A stretch of 14,949 nt of DNA. Source: an uncultured Pseudomonadota bacterium. GTDB lineage: Bacteria; Pseudomonadota; Gammaproteobacteria; Methylococcales; Methylomonadaceae. Position numbers and translations under genes: made by a program. Positions 6,282 through 13,341 of the stretch are shown piece after piece (the stretch's first letter is position 1; each line of letters opens with the position of its first letter). The stretch spans positions 1 to 14,949 of the forward strand of contig CAIUWU010000235.1 of assembly GCA_903902945.1 (NCBI GenBank). The letters run 5' to 3'. The notes below the pieces were generated by a model. It was not told the DNA's origin, made no database searches, and worked only from the letters and a program-made list of their open reading frames with translations.

Positions 6282-6689
6282 TTATTGCGGATCAACTTGC
6301 TCGATCCAGTCGCCTAAATTGTAGTAATTGGTCACACGGGCAACTTTACCATCGCGGATGTCGAAGAAAGCGCCGGCTGGCAGACGGTAAGTCTGGCCCT
6401 TCGCTTCTGGCAGACCTTCGTCGGTATTCAGATATTCACCCAATACAACAAACTCGGCAGCAGCACGGGTACCGTTTTCATTGACCATCACGACGATGTT
6501 TTCCAATTGCTCACGGTAATGATGATTCATTTTCTGCATGAATTTGGTAAAAGCCTCTTTACCTTGTTCGCGATCACCCTGATTAATGTCATGAACCACG
6601 TCATCGGTTAACAAACTCAGGAAAGTATCCATGTCACCGTTGTTAAACGCTTGGTAATACCGTTCAATCAATTGCTTAGCTTGTTGCAT
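6282..6689 (-). CDS. NTF2-like, ketosteroid isomerase-related protein (TIGR02096-like)
   Basis: A 135-residue SnoaL/NTF2-like cone-fold protein. The N-terminal helix and loop (LIERYYQAFNNGDMDTFLSLL at ~7-27, then DDVVHDINQG) and the C-terminal strand pair (GAFFDIRDGKVARVTNYYNL at ~106-125) match proteins annotated as ketosteroid isomerase-related, TIGR02096. Members of the fold bind small hydrophobic ligands in a central pocket; catalytic activity and ligand are not known for this subgroup. The gene lies 64 bases downstream of cobO on the same strand and could be the tail of the ftsK-cobO transcript or separately expressed. No strong Shine-Dalgarno is seen at the ATG. Confidence 0.8.
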   Translation of the reverse strand: MQQAKQLIERYYQAFNNGDMDTFLSLLTDDVVHDINQGDREQGKEAFTKFMQKMNHHYREQLENIVVMVNENGTRAAAEFVVLGEYLNTDEGLPEAKGQTYRLPAGAFFDIRDGKVARVTNYYNLGDWIEQVDPQ

Positions 6690-6753
6690 AGTGTATTTTT
6701 AGTCGAGTTGAAAAGAGCACTAATTCTGCCAGATTCATGGCTTTTTTTCAGCC

Positions 6754-7290
6754 TTAAAATTCCACGCCCTGCTCGGCTTTGATACCTTGCTGATAGGCAT
6801 GTTTAAGCAGCGTCATTTCAGTCACCGTGTTTGCCACTTCGATTACTTCGGGAGCGGCATTGCGGCCAGTCAAGATCAGATGCATCCAGGCAGGTTTTTC
6901 CTGGCGAATAAAATCGGCGATTTCCTGCCCGCTGATCCATTGATAGCCGGTGCAATAATTGATTTCATCCAGCACCACCAGATCAAATTCGCCAGAACGG
7001 ATTTTTTCCTGACACAAAGCCCAGATATCACGACTGGTTTTAATATCCTGTTCTGGATTCTTGGTATCCCAGGTAAAGCCGTCACCCAGTGCATGCCATT
7101 CAATGTTGTCAAAGCGTTGGGCGGCTCTTTGTTCACCAGTCTGCCACTGGCCTTTGATGAACTGAATCACACAAACCCGCATTCCCCAACCGGCGGCGCG
7201 AAACACCATACCAAAAGCGCTGGACGATTTACCTTTGCCTTCGCCGGTGAGCACCAATACCACACCCTTTCTTCTGTCACGAGTTTTCAT
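6754..7290 (-). CDS. cobO: Corrinoid (cob(I)yrinic acid a,c-diamide) adenosyltransferase
   Basis: A 178-residue CobA/CobO/BtuR-type ATP:co(I)rrinoid adenosyltransferase, which attaches the 5'-deoxyadenosyl group during adenosylcobalamin synthesis or salvage. The P-loop is GEGKGKSSSAFG (~16-27); family blocks follow: VIQFIKGQW (~41-49), LGDGFTWDT (~68-76), FDLVVLDEINY (~102-112), LTGR (~140-143) and the C-terminal KHAYQQGIKAEQGVEF. Compared with E. coli BtuR (196 residues) it lacks most of the N-terminal extension but the core is complete. It follows the SemiSWEET gene by 17 bases. No cobalamin riboswitch is visible upstream, which fits its place inside an operon rather than at the head of one. 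CobO versus BtuR naming depends on whether the host makes or only salvages corrinoids. Confidence 0.93.
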   Translation of the reverse strand: MKTRDRRKGVVLVLTGEGKGKSSSAFGMVFRAAGWGMRVCVIQFIKGQWQTGEQRAAQRFDNIEWHALGDGFTWDTKNPEQDIKTSRDIWALCQEKIRSGEFDLVVLDEINYCTGYQWISGQEIADFIRQEKPAWMHLILTGRNAAPEVIEVANTVTEMTLLKHAYQQGIKAEQGVEF

Positions 7291-7307
7291 GTTTTAGCAA
7301 TCCACTG

Positions 7308-7574
7308 CTAGCGTTTAAAAGAATTATAAATTTTGAACCCGAGAATAATCGCCGCCAGTACAAAGGTGATGGCATTGGCAATAATGATGGCCTGATTCTG
7401 CAAGTGAATGCCATACAGCAACCACATCAGCACCCCGGTGGTAAACAGAGAATACATCCCCAGCGATAACGAATCGGTGTCACGGGTTTTTAGCGTCATG
7501 ATCGCCTGCGGCAGAAACGATAAGGTAGTCAGCGTAGCCGCCAGATAGCCGACCCATTCGAAACAAAATGTCAT
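7308..7574 (-). CDS. SemiSWEET family transporter
   Basis: An 88-residue protein with three membrane helices (~5-24, ~36-55, ~60-82), the size and shape of a bacterial SemiSWEET (MtN3/PQ-loop family). The diagnostic PQ-loop is in TLSFLPQAIMTLKTRDTDSLS (~17-37); MYSLFTTGVLMWLLYGI is the typical second-helix pattern and the conserved Asn lies in IIIANAITFVLA. SemiSWEETs work as homodimers that move mono- or disaccharides along gradients; substrate cannot be read here. It follows the 64-residue gene by 8 bases and precedes cobO by 17 bases, so it is surely in the same transcript. The ATG at 7574 has a weak Shine-Dalgarno. Confidence 0.88.
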   Translation of the reverse strand: MTFCFEWVGYLAATLTTLSFLPQAIMTLKTRDTDSLSLGMYSLFTTGVLMWLLYGIHLQNQAIIIANAITFVLAAIILGFKIYNSFKR

Positions 7575-7582
7575 ACCAATCT

Positions 7583-7777
7583 TTAAAATTTTGCCAGATG
7601 TGCAATACCAGCGATTAACAGTAGCTGGACGAAGGCCGATAACCAGAAATAGCCGACGAACAACATCACTTTGACCGGCGTTTCATGGTTACCCCGCAAA
7701 CCCAGTAAGGCGGCGATGGTGGTGGATACCAATACCACTAACGCCAATCCCCAGACAAACCATGTACTTTCTGTCAT
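7583..7777 (-). CDS. Small two-helix membrane protein coupled to ftsK
   Basis: A 64-residue protein I do not recognise. It is almost all membrane: helices at ~7-27 (VWGLALVVLVSTTIAALLG) and ~36-58 (VMLFVGYFWLSAFVQLLLIAG), joined by a short polar loop with charged residues (RGNHETPVK). The reality of the gene is supported by its position: its ATG shares one base with the ftsK stop (TGATG), and its own stop is 8 bases before the SemiSWEET gene, leaving no gap in the operon. Function is unknown; a helper of the neighbouring SemiSWEET or a modulator at the division site are possible but unsupported guesses. Confidence 0.65.
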   Translation of the reverse strand: MTESTWFVWGLALVVLVSTTIAALLGLRGNHETPVKVMLFVGYFWLSAFVQLLLIAGIAHLAKF

Positions 7778-10113
7778 CAGCGCGGTGGTGGCGGTGCCAG
7801 AACTTCACGCGAGCCGTTACTTTCGGCGGGCGTCACCACACCGGCATTTTCCATTTCTTCGATGATTCTGGCGGCACGGTTATAGCCGATCTTGAAACGG
7901 CGCTGCACGCTGGAAATCGAAGCTTTTCTGGATTCGGTCACAAAAGCCACTGCTTCATCATAGAGACTGTCAGTTTCGGCATCATCACCATCAGCACCCA
8001 GTACATCACCGCTATCGCTGCGTTCGTGGGTGATTTCATCCAGATAATTGGTTGGCCCGGTTTTTTTCAGGAACTCAACAATTCGGTGTACCTCATGATC
8101 ACCGACAAAGGCGCCGTGGGCCCGCAATGGGATACTGGTACCCGACGGCAGAAACAGCATGTCACCATTGCCTAACAGCGCTTCGGCACCGCCTTGGTCA
8201 ATAATGGTCCTGGAATCGATGCGCGAAGAGACCTGAAACGAAATCCGGGTAGGGATATTGGCTTTAATCAAGCCGGTCAACACATCAACCGAAGGTCTTT
8301 GCGTGGCCAGAATCAGATGGATGCCAGCAGCACGGGCTTTCTGTGCCAGCCTGGCGATCAGTTCTTCAACCTTTTTGCCGACCACCATCATCATGTCAGC
8401 CAGTTCATCAATCACGATGACGATACTGGGCAATGTTGTTAAGGTTGGATAATCCTCGAAAGGCACCGGGGTTTCCGGTCTGAACATCGGATCCCGGATT
8501 GGTGTGCCTTTCTTCTCGGCTTCGGTGACTTCTTCGTTGTAACCGGCCAGATTACGCACCCCCACCTTGGACATCAGTTTGTAACGCCGTTCCATTTCGG
8601 CGACCGCCCAGCGCAAGGCATTCTGGGCATCTTTCATGTCGGTCACTACCGGTGTCAGCAAATGCGGAATCCCTTCATAAACCGATAGCTCCAGCATTTT
8701 GGGGTCTATCATGATCAGCCGGACATCGTCAGGCTTGGATTTATAAAGCAAACTCAGAATCATGGTATTGATTGCCACCGATTTACCGGATCCGGTGGTG
8801 CCGGCAACCAGTACATGCGGCATCTTGGCGAGATTGGCAACTACCGGAGCGCCGGAGATATCTTTGCCCATCGCGATGCTCAGCTTGGATTTGGCCGACT
8901 CAAACTCGTCAGATACCAATAAATCGCGTAGTGACACCATTTCTCGTTCGGGGTTGGGAATCTCCAGACCGATCACCGATTTGCCTTCAATCACTTCAAC
9001 GATTCGCACACTGATCACCGACAGTCCCCGTGCCAAATCTTTGGCCAGACCGCTGATGCGGCTGACTTTGACACCGGCCGCCAAACGCAGCTCAAAACGG
9101 GTAATCACCGGCCCCGGCAAAACGGCTTCGACTTCGGCGGAAATGCCATAATCCTGCAATACATCCTCGACCCGCCGCGATAAGTCTTCCAGCTCTGCCT
9201 TGGAAAACCGTTTCACTTTGATATCACGTTTGTCTAACAGGGAAAGTGGCGGAAGCGCATTCAGATAAATGTCCTCGCCGGCATCCGGATCAAATTTGGT
9301 TTCTTTTCGCCGGTTAAATTTAACTACGGTATCCGCCATTTCGGTTTCCGTTACAGCCGGAGCAAGGTTTTTGACGATCTGCAATTTTGGTTTCTTGAGC
9401 AACTTTTCTTCGACAAGCGGCTCCGGCGGTTCTACCGGGCGTTTTTTGCTGCTGACCGTTTTAGCGGCTTCCGGGACCGGATCAGATGACTGATAACGGC
9501 TGGTCTTGGCAGCCGAAGCTGAAAAACTGAACAGCGAACAAAACGCCAGCGTCCATTTACCGACCCAGTTCATTGCCACCAGCCAAGACAAACCGGTCAA
9601 CAAAGTGATTCCGGTCATGAACATCAGCTGCAATAACAAAGTAGAGCCTGAGTTGCCCAGTAAATGCACCAAGGTGTCACCTACTTCTCGACCAATGATT
9701 CCGCCGGGACTTTCCGGCAAATCAAATTTGGTGCGCAGAAAATGAAAATGCAAGAAAAAAATGGCCGCCCCGGAAATAACCGTGGCAACCAATCCAGTCA
9801 CGCGCAACAGGATTTGCCATTGCGGCATCTCATGTTCGTCGGGCGCGAATAATAAATAGCCATACCAGATTAAAATCACCGGAATTAAATAGGCCATCAG
9901 CCCCAGAAAACTCAGCACAAAATCGGCCAGCCAGGCCCCTAAAACCCCGCAGGCATTATGTATTGAACGATAGGAAGTACTATGACTCCAACCCGGATCA
10001 TCAGAGTGAAAGGTGAATAAAGCGATGAGAAAAAATAACGCCAAGCTGGTAAGCCCAAGAAACGCAATTTCACGAAATCCACGCGTCGATTTTTTATCAA
10101 CAACAGCAACCAT
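7777..10113 (-). CDS. ftsK: DNA translocase FtsK
   Basis: A 778-residue septal DNA pump that moves chromosome ends through the closing septum and activates XerCD at dif. The N-terminal membrane domain has hydrophobic helices at about 15-35, 57-90, 103-125 and 155-200. A short, basic and proline-rich linker follows (~200-275; E. coli FtsK has ~600 residues here). The motor carries Walker A GTTGSGKS (438-445) and Walker B IVIVIDE (564-570), then LATQRPSVDVLTG and the RISFQVSS block. A C-terminal winged-helix gamma domain (~714-770, SSVQRRFKIGYNRAARIIEEME) is the part that reads KOPS sequences and contacts XerD. It heads a minus-strand gene string and is divergent from trxB, with a perfect TATAAT 36 bases upstream. 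No strong Shine-Dalgarno is seen at 10113. Confidence 0.96.
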   Translation of the reverse strand: MVAVVDKKSTRGFREIAFLGLTSLALFFLIALFTFHSDDPGWSHSTSYRSIHNACGVLGAWLADFVLSFLGLMAYLIPVILIWYGYLLFAPDEHEMPQWQILLRVTGLVATVISGAAIFFLHFHFLRTKFDLPESPGGIIGREVGDTLVHLLGNSGSTLLLQLMFMTGITLLTGLSWLVAMNWVGKWTLAFCSLFSFSASAAKTSRYQSSDPVPEAAKTVSSKKRPVEPPEPLVEEKLLKKPKLQIVKNLAPAVTETEMADTVVKFNRRKETKFDPDAGEDIYLNALPPLSLLDKRDIKVKRFSKAELEDLSRRVEDVLQDYGISAEVEAVLPGPVITRFELRLAAGVKVSRISGLAKDLARGLSVISVRIVEVIEGKSVIGLEIPNPEREMVSLRDLLVSDEFESAKSKLSIAMGKDISGAPVVANLAKMPHVLVAGTTGSGKSVAINTMILSLLYKSKPDDVRLIMIDPKMLELSVYEGIPHLLTPVVTDMKDAQNALRWAVAEMERRYKLMSKVGVRNLAGYNEEVTEAEKKGTPIRDPMFRPETPVPFEDYPTLTTLPSIVIVIDELADMMMVVGKKVEELIARLAQKARAAGIHLILATQRPSVDVLTGLIKANIPTRISFQVSSRIDSRTIIDQGGAEALLGNGDMLFLPSGTSIPLRAHGAFVGDHEVHRIVEFLKKTGPTNYLDEITHERSDSGDVLGADGDDAETDSLYDEAVAFVTESRKASISSVQRRFKIGYNRAARIIEEMENAGVVTPAESNGSREVLAPPPPR

Positions 10114-10148
10114 CTATATTGGCTCTCAATAAAACTTAAAAGGCGGTG

Positions 10149-10154
10149 ATTATA
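10149..10154 (-). promoter_or_regulatory. Candidate -10 element of ftsK
   Basis: Minus strand reads TATAAT, a perfect sigma70 -10. At 17-base spacing the -35 would be TGCTAA (10172-10177), a poor match, and that hexamer lies in a 7-base-arm dyad TTAGCAG/CTGCTAA (10172-10191). A weak -35 overlapped by a dyad is compatible with a regulated promoter, but this is inference. Confidence 0.4.
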
Positions 10155-10171
10155 GATGATAAAAACGAGAT

Positions 10172-10191
10172 TTAGCAGGCAGGGCTGCTAA
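10172..10191. repeat. 7-base-arm dyad in the ftsK/trxB divergent region
   Basis: TTAGCAG (10172-10178), six-base spacer GCAGGG, CTGCTAA (10185-10191). It lies over the expected -35 of ftsK. It is not a LexA box (no CTG-N10-CAG match), although ftsK is SOS-inducible in E. coli. Confidence 0.35.
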
Positions 10192-10234
10192 CAAACTCAG
10201 TATTTAAGCGGTTTTATCACCTGAAGATTGCCTT

Positions 10235-10240
10235 TATAAT
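10235..10240 (+). promoter_or_regulatory. Candidate -10 element of trxB
   Basis: Perfect TATAAT 36 bases before the trxB ATG. The best -35 at 16-base spacing is TTTATC (10213-10218), which is weak. The short leader that would result contains a usable ribosome site (GGCGGAGATAGAGGG) just before the ATG at 10277. Confidence 0.45.
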
Positions 10241-10276
10241 TCGGGCAATTTTATTTATTGGCGGAGATAGAGGGCT

Positions 10277-11233
10277 ATGACGGCTACCAAACATTGCAAA
10301 CTTCTGATTTTAGGTTCAGGTCCGGCAGGATACACCGCAGCGGTTTATGCCGCACGCGCCAATCTCAATCCGGTCATGATTACCGGCATGCAACAAGGTG
10401 GTCAGCTGACCACCACCACCGAGGTCGATAACTGGCCTGGTGATGTCGATGGCGTGCAAGGACCTGAGTTGATGGAAAGAATGCGCTTACATGCCGAGCG
10501 TTTTGCCACCGAAATCATTTTTGATCATATTCATAGTACGGATTTATCCAAACGCCCTTTCACCCTGACCGGTGATGCCGGCACGTATACTTGCGATGCA
10601 CTGATCATCGCTACCGGTGCTTCTGCAAAATATCTGGGCTTACCGTCAGAAGAAGCCTTCAAAGGTAGAGGGGTTTCAGCCTGCGCGACTTGCGATGGCT
10701 TTTTTTATCGCAACAAACCGGTAGCGGTGATTGGTGGTGGTAATACTGCGGTTGAAGAAGCGTTATATCTGTCAAATATTGCCTCTGAAGTGATTGTCGT
10801 ACACCGACGCGACAAATTCCGTTCCGAAAAAATCCTGTCGGACAAACTGATCGAAAAGTCCAGAAACGGTAACGTACGGATTGAATGGAACCACCAGCTG
10901 GATGAAGTATTAGGGGACGACATGGGCGTAACCGGATTACGGATCAAGAATGTCAACAGCGGCGAAACTAAACAGCTGGATGTTCACGGTGTATTCATCG
11001 CCATCGGCCATACGCCTAATACCGATATTTTCGCCGGTCAACTGGAAATGGATCATGGTTACATCGTGGTCAACAGCGGCATTCACGGTAATGCGACGGC
11101 AACCAGTGTCACCGGCGTTTTCGCGGCCGGCGATGTGATGGATTCGCATTACAAACAAGCGATCACCTCGGCGGGAGCCGGCTGTATGGCAGCGCTGGAT
11201 GCCGAGAAATTTCTGGATGAACAAAATCTCTGA
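10277..11233 (+). CDS. trxB: Thioredoxin reductase (NADPH)
   Basis: A 318-residue cytoplasmic flavoenzyme that passes electrons from NADPH through FAD and a redox-active disulfide to thioredoxin. FAD-binding GSGPAG at 13-18, the GGQLTTTTEVDNWPG block at 41-55, the redox pair CATC (Cys136, Cys139) followed by DGFFY, the NADPH-binding VIGGGNTAVE at 151-160 with VHRRDKFR at ~174-181, and the C-terminal FAD block GVFAAGDVMD are all present and normal. Length matches E. coli TrxB (~320). The start at 10277 has a GGAG-type ribosome site. It is divergent from ftsK and 12 bases upstream of aat, so it leads a trxB-aat-bpt-efpL gene string. Confidence 0.96.
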   Translation: MTATKHCKLLILGSGPAGYTAAVYAARANLNPVMITGMQQGGQLTTTTEVDNWPGDVDGVQGPELMERMRLHAERFATEIIFDHIHSTDLSKRPFTLTGDAGTYTCDALIIATGASAKYLGLPSEEAFKGRGVSACATCDGFFYRNKPVAVIGGGNTAVEEALYLSNIASEVIVVHRRDKFRSEKILSDKLIEKSRNGNVRIEWNHQLDEVLGDDMGVTGLRIKNVNSGETKQLDVHGVFIAIGHTPNTDIFAGQLEMDHGYIVVNSGIHGNATATSVTGVFAAGDVMDSHYKQAITSAGAGCMAALDAEKFLDEQNL

Positions 11234-11245
11234 GCAGATTAACTG

Positions 11246-11929
11246 ATGCAACTGACACTGCTTGATCCAGATTGGCCGGAACAACCGTTTCCAGCACTGG
11301 ATCAGGCCTTGCAGGAACCGAACGGTTTGCTGGCAGTCGGTGGTTGTTTATCCCCGCAACGCCTGGTTCAAGCTTATCAGAACGGCATTTTCCCTTGGTA
11401 TAACGAAGACGACCCGATTCTCTGGTGGTCCCCCAACCCGAGGCTGGTATTGTTTCCCGATCGACTTAAAGTGTCGCGTAGCCTGCAAAAAACTTTGCGT
11501 AAAACAACCTTCAGCATCCGTTGCAATCAGGATTTTGCCCAGGTCATGCAGCAATGTGCAGCCCCCAGATGCGACGGTCATGGCACCTGGATCAATAGCG
11601 AAATGTTTGATGCTTATCAGAGATTACATCGATTAGGCATCGCCCACAGCATAGAAGCCTGGCAAGATGACCAACTGGTTGGCGGGCTGTACGGCTTGGC
11701 AATCGGTCAGGTCTTTTTTGGTGAATCGATGTTCCATCATTGCCGCGACGCATCTAAAGTAGCTTTTGTGCATCTGGTTAGCCAACTTCGGGCTTCGGGT
11801 TTTCAGTTGATTGACTGTCAGGTGAAAAGTGAACACCTGCTAAGTCTGGGGGCAGAAGAGATTCCGCGCCAGGCGTTTAAAGAGTTATTGGACACTTACT
11901 GTAGGCAGCCGGCACCATGGCCGATGTAA
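11246..11929 (+). CDS. aat: Leucyl/phenylalanyl-tRNA-protein transferase
   Basis: A 227-residue enzyme of the N-degron pathway. It transfers Leu or Phe from aminoacyl-tRNA to proteins with N-terminal Lys or Arg, marking them for ClpS/ClpAP. Family motifs in order: GLLAVGG (27-33), AYQNGIFPWY (43-52), WWSPNPR (60-66), HGTWI (~112-116), GGLYGLAIGQVFFGESMF (~146-163) and the C-terminal LIDCQV/H-L-LGAEEIPR region. Length is normal for the family. Its last 13 bases overlap the start of bpt, so the two N-end transferases are translationally linked. Confidence 0.96.
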   Translation: MQLTLLDPDWPEQPFPALDQALQEPNGLLAVGGCLSPQRLVQAYQNGIFPWYNEDDPILWWSPNPRLVLFPDRLKVSRSLQKTLRKTTFSIRCNQDFAQVMQQCAAPRCDGHGTWINSEMFDAYQRLHRLGIAHSIEAWQDDQLVGGLYGLAIGQVFFGESMFHHCRDASKVAFVHLVSQLRASGFQLIDCQVKSEHLLSLGAEEIPRQAFKELLDTYCRQPAPWPM

Positions 11930-12621
11930 TCTCTTTACCGGTTTGGCTTTCTAGCCAACATCCTTGTCACTATCTGCAACAGCAAACCGCGCAATCAATT
12001 TTACTGGCTAATGAACGCATTGCGCCTGATACATCGATTTATTCGGCTCTGATTCAGCACGGCTTCAGACGTAGCGGCAATCAAATCTATGCCCCGCACT
12101 GCCCCGACTGCCAGGCTTGTCTTGCCAGCCGCATTGCTGTTGAAGATTTTCGAGCAAACCGGGGCCAAAAACGCTGCTGGCAACTGAATCAGAATATACG
12201 GTTCGTCATCAGAGAACCGGTTTTTGACCCTCGGCATTTTGCTCTTTATCGCCGTTATCAACTGGCGCGTCATACTGACAATCTAGCTGAAATCACCGAA
12301 CAAAATTATATCGATTTCTTAAGTAGCGACTGGTGCGACAGCTGGTTTGTCGAGTTTAGCCTTGAGGGGCAATTAGTCGGCGTGGCGATTGTGGATGTAT
12401 TGATAGACGGACTCTCGGCTGTCTATAGCTTTTATGATCCGGATTTTGATCGCCATAGCCTGGGTACTTATGCGGTACTCTGGCAAATTGAACAGGCCAG
12501 ACAACGCCATCTCGCATTTGTTTATCTGGGTTACTGGATAGAAGACTGCCGTAAAATGCGCTACAAAAATCAATTTCAGCCATTACAGATCTATAAAAAT
12601 CAGCAATGGCAAATTCTTTAA
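11917..12621 (+). CDS. bpt: Aspartate/glutamate leucyltransferase (Bpt, arginyltransferase-like)
   Basis: A 234-residue bacterial protein transferase of the ATE family. The Bpt type transfers Leu to N-terminal Asp or Glu, making secondary destabilising residues primary for ClpS. The N-terminal cysteine-containing signature HPCHYL (~15-20) and the CPDCQACLASRIAV cluster (~62-75) match the family, as do LARHTDNLAE (~112-121), VGVAIVDVLIDGLSAVYSFYDPDF (~151-174), SLGTYAVLWQI (~178-188) and the C-terminal YLGYWIEDCRKMRYKNQFQP. The start at 11917 lies inside the end of aat (13-base overlap, different frame). Older annotation calls this arginyl-tRNA-protein transferase (ate); the Leu specificity is from knowledge of the gammaproteobacterial subgroup, not from a residue I can check. 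Confidence 0.93.
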   Translation: MADVISLPVWLSSQHPCHYLQQQTAQSILLANERIAPDTSIYSALIQHGFRRSGNQIYAPHCPDCQACLASRIAVEDFRANRGQKRCWQLNQNIRFVIREPVFDPRHFALYRRYQLARHTDNLAEITEQNYIDFLSSDWCDSWFVEFSLEGQLVGVAIVDVLIDGLSAVYSFYDPDFDRHSLGTYAVLWQIEQARQRHLAFVYLGYWIEDCRKMRYKNQFQPLQIYKNQQWQIL

Positions 12622-12629
12622 TAATGATC

Positions 12630-12634
12630 AGGAG
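12630..12634 (+). promoter_or_regulatory. Shine-Dalgarno supporting the GTG start of efpL
   Basis: AGGAG five bases before the GTG at 12640. The ATG at 12624 is in another frame and stops after seven codons, so GTG is the only start compatible with the family N terminus MPKANEL. Confidence 0.65.
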
Positions 12635-12639
12635 TTATC

Positions 12640-13206
12640 GTGCCTAAGGCCAATGAACTAAAACAAGGCAGCGCCATCGAAATCAACGGCGAGCCGTATG
12701 TAGTGAAAAAAATTGATGTGCGTAACCCGACATCCCGAGGAGCAACTACGCTCTATAAAATCCGTTTTGCTCATATGAAAACCAAGCAAAAGCTGGATGA
12801 AACTTTTAAAAGCGATGACATGCTAAAAACAGCAGATTGTTCTCGGGCTGCGGTTCAGTATTCTTATCAGGATGGCGACAATTATGTCTTCATGAATTCA
12901 GAAACTTATGAACAATACACTTTGTCGGCAGAGGATATTGACCAACAGATCCCCTATTTATCAGAAGGCCTGGAGGGTATTGTGATGCTGCTGATGGATG
13001 ACAATGCACTTGGCATTGAACTGCCTGCCACGGTCAATCTCCAGATTGTCGAGACACCTCCAGCCATGAAAAGTGCCAGTGCGACTAATCGGACCAAAAC
13101 TGCGCAACTAACCACCGGGCTTGAAGTTCAGGTGCCTGAATATATTGAAAGCGGCGAAGTAATCAAAATTAACACTGATACAGGTAAGTTCATGTCGCGG
13201 GCTTGA
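12640..13206 (+). CDS. efpL: Elongation factor P-like protein EfpL (YeiP family)
   Basis: A 188-residue EF-P paralogue that binds ribosomes stalled on difficult peptide bonds such as polyproline and helps them resume. It has the three-domain EF-P layout: KOW-like domain I (1-~65), and two OB domains. It belongs to the YeiP/EfpL branch: the start PKANELKQG, the loop NPTSRGATTLYK with Arg33 at the tip (canonical EF-P has a modified Lys in a PGKG-type loop), and the C-terminal TTGLEVQVPEYIESGEVIKINTDTG. Because the tip residue is Arg, lysine modification as in EF-P is not expected at that position. Translation starts at GTG. It lies 18 bases after bpt; many relatives have infA near this position instead. 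A canonical efp is expected elsewhere in the genome. Confidence 0.92.
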   Translation: MPKANELKQGSAIEINGEPYVVKKIDVRNPTSRGATTLYKIRFAHMKTKQKLDETFKSDDMLKTADCSRAAVQYSYQDGDNYVFMNSETYEQYTLSAEDIDQQIPYLSEGLEGIVMLLMDDNALGIELPATVNLQIVETPPAMKSASATNRTKTAQLTTGLEVQVPEYIESGEVIKINTDTGKFMSRA

Positions 13207-13297
13207 ACAACTGTGGTTGGGTGTGAGGCATGGACGATTAATTTTGACTGGCGGCGATGAGTAACTCGCTGACCGCCAAACCGCAACTTGGAAAAAG
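13207..13297. other. Gap between efpL and the IS3-family element
   Basis: Ninety-one bases without a gene. A weak hairpin with TGGCGG/CCGCCA outer arms (13249-13254 and 13273-13278) and an inner GAG/CTC could end the efpL transcript, but there is no U-run. No IS66 similarity is visible here, which matters for the junction on the far side of the IS3 element. Confidence 0.35.
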
Positions 13298-13322
13298 TGA
13301 TGTGGTTACACTTTGCTGGACA
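13298..13322 (+). repeat. Left terminal inverted repeat of the IS3-family element
   Basis: Starts TGATGT, then ACACT at offset 11-15 and GGACA at offset 21-25. It matches the reverse complement of 14510-14534 at 17 of 25 positions. Confidence 0.7.
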
Positions 13323-13341
13323 CCCATTAAGTGTGTTCCAA

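Noticed and set aside
6690..7307. Cobalamin riboswitch before cobO
   Set aside because: cobO follows SemiSWEET by 17 bases; there is no room for a leader and no B12-box sequence.
10172..10191. LexA/SOS box upstream of ftsK
   Set aside because: The dyad does not fit CTG-N10-CAG, so SOS control cannot be claimed from it.
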